DNA of 11,906 nt. Origin: Clostridiales bacterium. GTDB lineage: Bacteria; Bacillota_A; Clostridia; Oscillospirales; Oscillospiraceae. Made by a program: the position numbers and the translations under genes. Shown piece by piece: positions 1-6,895 of the stretch (positions are counted from its first letter, which is position 1; every line of letters starts with the position of its first letter). The DNA lies in contig SFKX01000032.1 of NCBI GenBank assembly GCA_004553625.1, positions 1 through 11,906 of the forward strand. Reading direction: 5' to 3'. A model generated the notes under the pieces. It did not search any database, was not told the DNA's origin, and saw nothing but the letters and a program-made list of their open reading frames with translations.

Positions 1-1
1 C

Positions 2-2185
2 GCATCAATCATCGCTCTGAGTTTCGCAGGCATTTTCTATGCCCAGATGAAAAAACAGGATGAAGGAACTCCTACAATGCGTCAGATAGCGCAATTCGTG
101 CGCGAAGGCGCGATGGCCTATCTCAAACAGCAGTACAAGATCGTAAGCATTGTCTTCGTGGTGCTTGCTGTGCTCTTCGCAGTGCTTGCCTATGTTTTCC
201 ATGTCCAGAACAGCTGGGTTCCATTTGCCTTCCTTACCGGAGGATTCTTCTCCGGGCTGGCCGGTTTCATAGGAATGAAGACCGCCACCTTCGCCTCCGG
301 CAGGACAGCTGCCGCCGCGCGCAAGTCCCTCAACTCCGGCCTTAAGGTCGCTTTCCGTTCCGGTGCCGTAATGGGTCTCACCGTCGTGGGCCTTGGCCTG
401 CTTGACATTGCGCTCTGGTACATTATTCTCAATCATTTTGTCGTAGAAGCCTCTGAAGCCCAGAAGCTCGTGGTCATCACTACCACCATGCTCACCTTCG
501 GCATGGGTGCATCCACCCAGGCTCTCTTCGCCCGCGTGGGCGGCGGAATCTACACCAAGGCGGCCGACGTGGGTGCCGACCTCGTGGGAAAGGTCGAGAC
601 GGATCTCCCTGAGGACGACCCTCGCAATCCGGCCACCATCGCCGACAACGTGGGTGACAACGTGGGTGACGTCGCAGGAATGGGTGCCGACCTCTATGAA
701 TCCTATTGCGGTTCCATACTTTCGACTATGGCCCTCGGCGCCTCCGCTTTCTTTGCCCTCGGTCCGGAAATGCAGCTCCGCGCCATCGCGGCCCCTATGC
801 TCATCGCGGCAATAGGCGTCGTCCTTTCTGTGCTGAGCATCTTCACCGTACGCACACGCGAGGGTGCCGGAATGGCCCAGCTGCTCAAGTCTATGAGCGT
901 GGGCACCAACCTCGCCGCCGTGCTCAGCGCTGCCGCCAGCTTCGGAGTGCTCGCCCTCGTCTTCGGCACCGAAACCGCCGACTGGTGGCACTTCTCACTC
1001 TCCGTGGTGTCCGGACTGCTCGCTGGGGTAGTGATAGGCAAGGGCACCGAGTACTACACCTCCCACTCCTACAAGCCGACCCAGAAGCTGGCCGAGGCCG
1101 CACAGACCGGTCCTGCAACCGTAATCATCAACGGTGTAGGTCTCGGAATGCTCTCCACAGCCCTGCCTGTCATAGCCATAGTCTGCGCCATAGTCCTCGC
1201 CTACCTCTGCGCCATAGGATTTGACGTGAAGGGAATGATGGACGCCGCCAATCTCTCCAAGGGACTCTACGGAGTGGCCATAGCCGCCGTCGGAATGCTC
1301 TCCACCCTCGGCATCACCCTGGCCACCGACGCCTACGGGCCTATAGCCGACAATGCCGGCGGAAACGCCCAGATGTCCGAACTCGAACCGCAGGTACGTG
1401 AGCGCACCGACGTGCTGGATGCCCTGGGCAACACCACCGCCGCCACAGGCAAGGGCTTTGCCATTGGCTCCGCAGCCCTCACCGCCCTCGCCCTGCTGGC
1501 TTCCTACATAGAAGAGATCAAGATAGCGCTGGCAAACGCCGGTGAGGTACTCAACGGCGTCGCCGGAAAGGTGGATGCCGCAATGGCCACCATCCCGGAC
1601 GTGCTCTGCCACTTCAATGTCAGTCTGATGAACCCTAGCGTGCTCGCCGGCGTATTCATCGGAGCTATGATGTCCTTCCTCTTCTGCGGACTCACCATGA
1701 ACGCAGTGGGACGCGCCGCAGGCAAAATGGTAATCGAAGTGCGCCGCCAGTTCCGAGAAATAAAAGGCATACTCACCGGTGAAGGCACCCCTGACTACAA
1801 GCGCTGCGTGGAAATCTCCACCAAGGCCGCACAGCAGGAGATGATATTCCCGTCCCTCATCGCCATAATAGTTCCTATCGTGACCGGCATACTCCTCGGC
1901 GTTGCAGGCGTGATGGGTCTGCTCATCGGAGGCCTCGGAGCCGGCTTCGTGCTCGCAATCTTCATGGCCAATTCCGGCGGCGCCTGGGACAACGCCAAGA
2001 AATTCGTCGAGGAAGGCAATTTCGGCGGCAAGAATTCCGACAGCCACCACGCCACCGTTGTGGGCGACACCGTCGGCGATCCTTTCAAGGACACCTCCGG
2101 CCCGTCCCTGAACATCCTCATCAAGCTTATGAGTATGGTGAGCATAGTAATGGCTGGAGTGACCGTCGCCTGGCACATACTTTAA
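2..2185 (+). CDS. hppA: K+-dependent Na+-type membrane pyrophosphatase, 5'-truncated
   Basis: This is an integral-membrane pyrophosphatase, which couples hydrolysis of cytoplasmic pyrophosphate to export of Na+ and/or H+. The frame is open to the left edge: codons from base 2 (ASIIALSFAGIFYAQ) read straight into the first in-frame Met at base 47 and look like the first transmembrane helix, so the true start lies outside the window. Numbering from that Met, the hallmark substrate motifs are visible: DVGADLVGKVE (174-184), DDPRNPATIADNVGDNVGD (190-208), and the C-terminal GDTVGDPFKDTSGPSLN. GNTTAATGKG (461-470) has Ala at 465 where K+-independent enzymes have Lys, indicating K+ dependence. The ion-gate Glu is in DLYESY (E218), the Na+-pump position, not the later position of plant H+ pumps. 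Some 15 hydrophobic segments are expected, and many are evident. The TAA shares one base with the queH ATG. Family assignment is very secure; ion specificity is inferred. Confidence 0.97.
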   Translation, partial: ASIIALSFAGIFYAQMKKQDEGTPTMRQIAQFVREGAMAYLKQQYKIVSIVFVVLAVLFAVLAYVFHVQNSWVPFAFLTGGFFSGLAGFIGMKTATFASGRTAAAARKSLNSGLKVAFRSGAVMGLTVVGLGLLDIALWYIILNHFVVEASEAQKLVVITTTMLTFGMGASTQALFARVGGGIYTKAADVGADLVGKVETDLPEDDPRNPATIADNVGDNVGDVAGMGADLYESYCGSILSTMALGASAFFALGPEMQLRAIAAPMLIAAIGVVLSVLSIFTVRTREGAGMAQLLKSMSVGTNLAAVLSAAASFGVLALVFGTETADWWHFSLSVVSGLLAGVVIGKGTEYYTSHSYKPTQKLAEAAQTGPATVIINGVGLGMLSTALPVIAIVCAIVLAYLCAIGFDVKGMMDAANLSKGLYGVAIAAVGMLSTLGITLATDAYGPIADNAGGNAQMSELEPQVRERTDVLDALGNTTAATGKGFAIGSAALTALALLASYIEEIKIALANAGEVLNGVAGKVDAAMATIPDVLCHFNVSLMNPSVLAGVFIGAMMSFLFCGLTMNAVGRAAGKMVIEVRRQFREIKGILTGEGTPDYKRCVEISTKAAQQEMIFPSLIAIIVPIVTGILLGVAGVMGLLIGGLGAGFVLAIFMANSGGAWDNAKKFVEEGNFGGKNSDSHHATVVGDTVGDPFKDTSGPSLNILIKLMSMVSIVMAGVTVAWHIL

Positions 2186-2787
2186 TGGAAGAAAAGAAGA
2201 ACATACTTACAGTCGAGGCTCCCTTCGGGGAGTCTCGGATTTTATTGCACAGCTGCTGTGCCCCCTGCTCATCCGCAATAGTCGAATGTCTGCTGCACAG
2301 CGGCATAACCCCAGTCATATATTACTTCAATCCGAATATATATCCTGAAGAGGAATATATGCACCGCAAAGAGGAGTGCAGCCGTTTCGCCGCCGCAAAG
2401 GGACTCGAAATCGTCGATGCCGACTACGACCACAGCGCCTGGCTGGAGGGAGTGCGGGGCCTGGAAGGGGAGCCTGAGAGGGGAGCCCGCTGCCTGCAGT
2501 GCTTCCGCTACCGTCTGCTGAGCGCCGCCCGCTACGCCCGGGACCACGGCATACGCGTCGTCACCACCACCCTCGCCTCCTCCCGCTGGAAGAGCCTGGA
2601 ACAGATAAACGCGGCAGGGGAGTGGGCCTGCAGGACCGCAGCGGCCGAAACGGAGGCAGCGACGGCGCCGGTCTGGTGGGACCGCAATTGGCGCAAGGAC
2701 GGTCTGCAGCAGCGGCGTCAGGAACTCCTGAAGGAATATGAATTCTACAATCAGCTCTACTGCGGCTGCGAATTCTCCATACGCTGA
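2185..2787 (+). CDS. queH: epoxyqueuosine reductase QueH
   Basis: QueH carries out the last step of queuosine synthesis, reducing epoxyqueuosine to queuosine in tRNA; it is the non-homologous alternative to the cobalamin-dependent QueG. The 200-residue protein has the family layout: HSCCAPCSS near the N-terminus (Cys24, Cys25, Cys28), YYFNPNIYP (46-54), RCLQCFRYR (102-110; Cys103, Cys106), the VTTTLASSRWKS stretch (126-137), and the C-terminal YNQLYCGCEFS (188-198; Cys193, Cys195). These cysteines supply the metal/Fe-S ligands and redox pair known for the family. Length is normal and no key residue is missing. The ATG at 2185 overlaps the hppA stop codon (TAATG), so translation is probably coupled to hppA, although no functional link between the two is known to me. 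There is no Shine-Dalgarno site, as is usual in Bacteroidota. Confidence 0.93.
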   Translation: MEEKKNILTVEAPFGESRILLHSCCAPCSSAIVECLLHSGITPVIYYFNPNIYPEEEYMHRKEECSRFAAAKGLEIVDADYDHSAWLEGVRGLEGEPERGARCLQCFRYRLLSAARYARDHGIRVVTTTLASSRWKSLEQINAAGEWACRTAAAETEAATAPVWWDRNWRKDGLQQRRQELLKEYEFYNQLYCGCEFSIR

Positions 2788-2797
2788 GCGTCTTTTC

Positions 2798-2807
2798 TGC
2801 AGCTGCA
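2798..2807. repeat. 10-base perfect palindrome in the queH-flippase gap
   Basis: TGCAGCTGCA reads the same on both strands. It is flanked by CTTT (2792-2795) and AAAG (2807-2810) and by GAGC (2786-2789) and GCTC (2810-2813), so alternative larger hairpins are possible. It lies about 25 bases upstream of the -7-like element of the flippase gene, where an operator or the -33 region would be expected. There is no following T-tract, so it is not a clear terminator for queH. The function is unknown and a chance occurrence cannot be excluded. Confidence 0.4.
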
Positions 2808-2831
2808 AAGCTCCGTAAGAGGAAATAATGC

Positions 2832-2840
2832 TATTTTTGC
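2832..2840 (+). promoter_or_regulatory. Bacteroidota -7-like promoter element before the flippase gene
   Basis: TATTTTTGC matches the TANNTTTG(Y) -7 consensus of the Bacteroidota primary sigma factor. No good TTTG -33 box lies 19-21 bases upstream, so the promoter is only partly supported. The next start codon is at 2845, five bases after the element, which would give a leaderless or nearly leaderless mRNA. It would start the glycan cassette independently of hppA-queH. Confidence 0.45.
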
Positions 2841-2844
2841 AACT

Positions 2845-4368
2845 ATGGACGAGCAAAGAGGCATATCTTCCGAGAGCAGGAGAATAGCGCGGAACACCGT
2901 CCTGCTCTACGGCAGGATGTTTCTGCTGCTGCTCATAGGCCTCTTCACCTCCAGGGTGGTGCTCAGGGAGCTGGGCGTCGAGGACTACGGAGTCTATAAT
3001 GCCGTGGGAGGTCTCGTGACCCTGTTCACCCTCGTGAGCGCCTCCGTCACCCAGGCCATAGTGCGCTATATAAGTTACTCTCTCGGGCAGGGAGATGCGG
3101 AGAAACTGCGCCGTGTCTTCTCCACCAGTGTCATCATCCAATGCATTTTCGCCCTGGTGGTGGTCCTGCTGGTCGAAAGTCTGGGCCTATGGTTCCTGCA
3201 CAGCCGGATGAACATACCCGAAGGCCGCATGGATGCCGCCGGCTGGGTCCTGCAATGCTCCGCCGGGGTGCTGGTGCTCAATCTCCTCTCCATACCATAC
3301 AACGCCTGCATCACGGCCCACGAGGATATGTCCGCCTACGCATGGATCAGTCTGCTTGAGGGCACGCTGAAGCTCCTTGTCGCACTGGGGCTCTACTTCT
3401 CGCCCTCGGACAAGCTCAAGACCTACGCCCTGCTGATGCTGGCGGTCGCCCTGGTCGTCAGACTGTGCTATGCCGCCTACTGCCGCCGCCATTTCGAAGA
3501 GACTCGCGGCCGTATCAGCTTCGACCGCAGCATGGTCCGCGAGATGAGCGGCTTTGCCGGGTGGAACTTCCTCGGCTCCGGGGCCTACCTGGTCAACACC
3601 CAGGGCGTAAACCTGCTCAGCAATGTCTTCTTCGGGGTGGGCGTGAATGCCGCCAGGGGAGTCGCCCTGCAGGTAGAAGGCATAGTCAAGCAGATGGTCT
3701 CCTCCCTGCTGACCGCAATCAACCCCCAGATCACCAAGTCCTGGGCGGCCGGCAACTCCCTCTACAGCTTCTCGCTCGTAATGAAGGGCTCCAAATTCAG
3801 CTTCCTGGTAATATGGCTCTTTGCCCTGCCTCTCTTTTTCGAGGCTCCCGCCGTTTTGGAGATATGGCTGGTCGATCCACCGCAGGAAGCCGCGCTGTTC
3901 GTCCGCCTCACAATGCTGGGCCTGCTCGCGGATATGCTCTGCAACCCGCTGCTCACACTTGCCCTCGCCAACGGCAAGATACGCCTCTGGTATCTCGTCA
4001 CCAGCGCCATAGCCCTTCTGGCCTTCCCTCTGGTCTGGCTCGCCTTCCGTCTGGGAATGCCTGCAAGCGGGGCATATATAGTCTTCGCATTGATTTATCT
4101 CTGCGTGGACGTGGCCAAGGTCCTCCTGCTTAAACGCCTCTGCGGCTTTCCTGCGGGGGAGTTCCTGCGGCTCTGCCTCAGGATGGCGCTGTGCACTGCG
4201 CTCTCCGTCCTGCCTGTTGCGGCTCTGTGCCACCTAATCCCGGACGGCCTCCTGCGGCTTTTCATTGTGCTTGTGGCCGGCAGTCTTGCCACCGCCGCCT
4301 GTGCCTGGCTGTTCCTGCTCACTGACGGGGAGAAATCCTTCATAAAATCCAAGCTGAAATGTCACTGA
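2845..4368 (+). CDS. MOP-superfamily (Wzx-type) polysaccharide flippase
   Basis: This 507-residue polytopic inner-membrane protein resembles the Wzx/MATE-like oligosaccharide flippases (MOP superfamily), which move lipid-linked glycans from the cytoplasmic to the periplasmic face. The N-terminal region is the most telling: RRIARNTVLLYGRMFLLLL (residues 12-30) followed by SRVVLRELGVEDYGVYNAVG, which matches the TSRVVL-LG-EDYGIYN-VGG signature of these Bacteroidales transporters. About 12-14 hydrophobic segments follow, spread over the whole length and broken by short basic loops, and full length is normal for the family. It is the first gene of the glycan cassette, and its last 10 bases overlap the ATP-grasp gene. 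Starting at 2845 gives a complete first helix. The substrate cannot be told from sequence. A MATE drug exporter is an alternative, but the glycosyltransferase neighbours argue against it. Confidence 0.9.
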   Translation: MDEQRGISSESRRIARNTVLLYGRMFLLLLIGLFTSRVVLRELGVEDYGVYNAVGGLVTLFTLVSASVTQAIVRYISYSLGQGDAEKLRRVFSTSVIIQCIFALVVVLLVESLGLWFLHSRMNIPEGRMDAAGWVLQCSAGVLVLNLLSIPYNACITAHEDMSAYAWISLLEGTLKLLVALGLYFSPSDKLKTYALLMLAVALVVRLCYAAYCRRHFEETRGRISFDRSMVREMSGFAGWNFLGSGAYLVNTQGVNLLSNVFFGVGVNAARGVALQVEGIVKQMVSSLLTAINPQITKSWAAGNSLYSFSLVMKGSKFSFLVIWLFALPLFFEAPAVLEIWLVDPPQEAALFVRLTMLGLLADMLCNPLLTLALANGKIRLWYLVTSAIALLAFPLVWLAFRLGMPASGAYIVFALIYLCVDVAKVLLLKRLCGFPAGEFLRLCLRMALCTALSVLPVAALCHLIPDGLLRLFIVLVAGSLATAACAWLFLLTDGEKSFIKSKLKCH

Positions 4369-5231
4369 AGTCAAAATGCCTGATGCTGCTTGCGTCGCCG
4401 GCGGGCCGTCTGCTGCCGGACGGGCTCTATCTCAGGGCGAAATACCGCCTCAAGATGGGGCGCCGTCTCGACCTTCGCCATCCACGCAGCTACAACGAGA
4501 AACTCCAGTGGCTCAAGCTTCACGACCGCAACCCGCTCTACCACACTCTTGTGGACAAGGCCGGAGTGAAAGCGCACGTCGCCTCCCTCATCGGAGAGGA
4601 ATACACGGTGCCAACCCTGGGAGTATGGGACAGGCCCGTGGACATCGACTGGGACTCTCTTCCGCAGCGCTTCGTGCTCAAATGCACCCACGACAGCGGC
4701 AGCGCCATACTCTGCCGCGACAAGGCCGCTTTCGACATCCCGGCCGCCTGCCGTTCCCTCGCCGCCGCCCTGAAGAAGGACTTCTATCCCTTCGACCGCG
4801 AATGGGCCTACAAGGGCCTGAAGCCGCGTATCATTGCCGAGGCCTATCTGGGCGACAATGTGCCCGACTACAAATTCTTCTGCTTCGACGGCCGGCCGCG
4901 GCTTATGTTCATAGCCAGCGAAAGGGGCCGCCGCGACACCGAAACCCGCTTCGACTTCTACGATATGGAGGGCCGCCACCTCGACCTGCGCAACGGTCAC
5001 CCCAACGCCGACACTCCGCCTGCCCTGCCGCAACGCTTCGAGCTGATGCAGACGCTTGCCGCCAGACTTTCCGCCGGCCTGCCGCAGGTCCGCATAGACT
5101 TCTACGAACTCGACGGAAAGGTATATTTCGGGGAATATACTTTCTACCACTGGGGAGGAATGGTGCCCTTCGAGCCCGAATCCTTCGACCTGGAGCTGGG
5201 TTCCTATGTCAAACTGGAGGGAATCAAATGA
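4359..5231 (+). CDS. TupA-like ATP-grasp protein
   Basis: This 290-residue soluble protein belongs to the TupA-like ATP-grasp family, named after a teichuronopeptide synthesis protein and predicted to ligate amino acids or carboxylates to cell-surface polysaccharides; such proteins are often mis-annotated as glycosyltransferases. Family landmarks appear in order: SYNEKLQWLKLHDRNPLY (44-61), VPTLGVWD (84-91), FVLKCTHDSGS (105-115) with the probable ATP-binding Lys108, PRIIAEAYL (156-164), DYKFFCFDG (170-178), VRIDFYE (244-250) and FGEYTFYHWGG (257-267), where Glu259 is a likely Mg2+ ligand. All core ATP-grasp elements look intact. The ATG at 4359 is inside the end of the flippase gene (10-base overlap), and the TGA overlaps the next ATG, so it is translated as part of the cassette. 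The ligase chemistry and substrate are inferred from the family, not shown here. Confidence 0.88.
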   Translation: MSLKSKCLMLLASPAGRLLPDGLYLRAKYRLKMGRRLDLRHPRSYNEKLQWLKLHDRNPLYHTLVDKAGVKAHVASLIGEEYTVPTLGVWDRPVDIDWDSLPQRFVLKCTHDSGSAILCRDKAAFDIPAACRSLAAALKKDFYPFDREWAYKGLKPRIIAEAYLGDNVPDYKFFCFDGRPRLMFIASERGRRDTETRFDFYDMEGRHLDLRNGHPNADTPPALPQRFELMQTLAARLSAGLPQVRIDFYELDGKVYFGEYTFYHWGGMVPFEPESFDLELGSYVKLEGIK

Positions 5232-6895
5232 AAAAGATAGCGATATATACTTGCATAACAGGCACTTACGACAGGCTTATCCAGCCTGCTGCGCCGCCTG
5301 ACGGGCTGGACTTCATCTGCTTCTGCGACCGCCCTGACAACGACCGCCCTGACCGCGGCCGCGACGGACAGTGGCAACTTCGTCCCCTGCCTGAGGAGGC
5401 CTGCGGCGACGCCCGCGAAAGGTCGCGCTATCCCAAATTCCTGCCCCACCGCCTGCTCGCGGACTACGACTTCAGCGTCTGGATGGACGCCAATGTGGGC
5501 ATAGTCTCGGAGGACTTCTATGCGCTGATTTTCGACTGTATCCAGAGAGGGGAGCTCTTCGCCGCCGTCCGCCATCCGCTGCGCGACGACCTCTACGACG
5601 AGGCCCTGGCCTGCTGCGCTTCGGGACGGGCTGCCGGGGAGGACATGGAAAAGGTATGCCGCCATCTGCTCTCCCTGGGCTGGCCGCGCCACAGCGGGAT
5701 GAGCGAGAACAATCTCATATTCAGAGCCCACAACAACCCTGCAGTCATCGCTGCCGACGAGGCCTGGGCGGCTCTCTTCCGCCGCTTCCCTTACCGGGAC
5801 CAGCTGCTGCTTGGTCCTTGTCTGAAGGAAGCCGGAATCGAAGCCGGCCTGCTGTTGCCAGAGGGCCGCGACTCCCGGAACCATCCGGCTCTGCGCTATG
5901 AAGTCCACAGCCGTCCCAGCCGCAAGCTCAGCCGCCTGAAGCGCGAACTGAAGGGCAGGGTGGCCGCGCGTCGCCTGCGCCGCGTGATCTCGGACTGGGA
6001 AGACGGCAGCCTGGCCATAGTCATACCCGCCTACCGCGGCCGTTACCTGGCCCGGACCCTCGAATCCCTGGCCTCCCAGACCAACGGCAACTTCCGTGTA
6101 TATGTGGGCGACGATGCCTCCCCGGAAGACCTGCGCGGCATCTGCGAGTCCTTCCGTGGCCGGCTGGACCTGCAATATGTACGTTTCGACGAAAACCTGG
6201 GTGGCCGCGACCTCGTCGCCCAGTGGAAGCGCTGCGTGGAACTCAGTCACGAAGACTGGGTCTGGCTCTTCTCCGACGACGACCTGATGCAGCCGGACTG
6301 CGTGGATGCCTTCCTGAAGACTTCCCGCAAGGGTCTGGACCTGCTCCACTTCAACGTGGATGTCATAGACGCGGACGGGAACATTATTGAGAGCTGCGAC
6401 TTTCCCCGCCGCCTCTCTGCCTCCCGCTTCGTGCGCGGCCGTCTGCTCAAGGGCCTTCGCTCCTATGCAGTGGAATATGTCTTCCGCCGCAGCGCCTACG
6501 AAGCGGCGGGCGGCTTCGTTCCCTTCGACCTCGCCTGGAATTCCGACGACGCCTCCTGGCTCAGCATATCCGCCGGCCGCCCCATCTGCAGCATAAGCGG
6601 TCCGCGGGTGCAATGGCGTCGCAGCGGTTCCAACATCAGCTCCACTGCCGACAGCGCCACCGTGCGCCGCAAGCTCGACGCCAGTCTGGAGTACCTCGCC
6701 TGGCTGCGCAAACGCCGTCTCGGCAACCCATATTCCCGCCTCAGCTGGTTCGTAACAGCCCTCTGGCACTTCCGTGACGTCCTTGACGGGGCGGCACGCG
6801 AAGACTATTTCCAGCGTTTCGCCCGTCTCGAATACCTGCCACTCGTGCCGGCGGAGCGCCTCTTCTACAAGCTAAAACAGCGCCGTCACAGATGA
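5228..6895 (+). CDS. two-domain glycosyltransferase: DUF616-like plus GT2
   Basis: The 555-residue protein has two parts. Residues 1-235 resemble the DUF616 (TOD1/MUCI70-like) glycosyltransferase-related family: MKKIAIYTCITGTYD at the start, FICFCD (29-34), RYPKFLPHRLLADYDFSVWM (67-86) and DANVGI (87-92), with a DxN motif in the place of a DxD. A basic linker (about 228-256) leads to a GT2 GT-A domain: AIVIPAYRGRYLARTLESLA (263-282), VGDDAS (293-298), ENLGGRDLVAQWKRC (322-336), WLFSDDD (346-352) with the metal-binding aspartates, and NSDDASW (438-444) near the expected catalytic base. The frame stays open for 284 codons upstream, but that part lies over the ATP-grasp gene in another frame and has Arg/Pro/Gln-rich nonsense composition; the ATG at 5228 overlaps the preceding TGA and begins the conserved domain. 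The protein is likely cytoplasmic or at the membrane face, adding sugars to the cassette's glycan. Confidence 0.88.
   Translation: MKKIAIYTCITGTYDRLIQPAAPPDGLDFICFCDRPDNDRPDRGRDGQWQLRPLPEEACGDARERSRYPKFLPHRLLADYDFSVWMDANVGIVSEDFYALIFDCIQRGELFAAVRHPLRDDLYDEALACCASGRAAGEDMEKVCRHLLSLGWPRHSGMSENNLIFRAHNNPAVIAADEAWAALFRRFPYRDQLLLGPCLKEAGIEAGLLLPEGRDSRNHPALRYEVHSRPSRKLSRLKRELKGRVAARRLRRVISDWEDGSLAIVIPAYRGRYLARTLESLASQTNGNFRVYVGDDASPEDLRGICESFRGRLDLQYVRFDENLGGRDLVAQWKRCVELSHEDWVWLFSDDDLMQPDCVDAFLKTSRKGLDLLHFNVDVIDADGNIIESCDFPRRLSASRFVRGRLLKGLRSYAVEYVFRRSAYEAAGGFVPFDLAWNSDDASWLSISAGRPICSISGPRVQWRRSGSNISSTADSATVRRKLDASLEYLAWLRKRRLGNPYSRLSWFVTALWHFRDVLDGAAREDYFQRFARLEYLPLVPAERLFYKLKQRRHR

Noticed and set aside
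47..49. ATG at base 47 as the true start of the pyrophosphatase
   Set aside because: The frame continues open to base 2 with sequence resembling the end of the first transmembrane helix; starting at 47 would remove that helix, so the gene is taken as truncated by the window edge.
5..2176. Long open frames (328 and 393 codons) on the minus strand opposite hppA
   Set aside because: They are antisense to a fully conserved pyrophosphatase gene and are His/Gly/Glu-rich without recognisable motifs. Long stop-free antisense frames arise from the GC-rich third positions and codon bias of the real gene.
2310..2360. ATATAT-rich stretch as a promoter or AT-rich regulatory site
   Set aside because: It lies inside queH and results from Ile and Tyr codons (ATA TAT) in a conserved part of the protein.
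3187..4233. 348-codon minus-strand frame opposite the flippase
   Set aside because: The charged, Gln/Glu/His-rich product is the expected antisense image of a hydrophobic membrane protein; no motifs or start signals support it.
4376..5227. 284-codon upstream extension of the two-domain glycosyltransferase
   Set aside because: It overlaps the well-conserved ATP-grasp gene in another frame and encodes an Arg/Pro/Gln-rich sequence; the conserved domain starts at the ATG at 5228, which overlaps the preceding stop codon.
5204..6769. 521-codon open frame on the minus strand
   Set aside because: It lies opposite the two-domain glycosyltransferase, has low-complexity Ala/Gly/Val/Glu composition and no domain signature; it is an antisense shadow.
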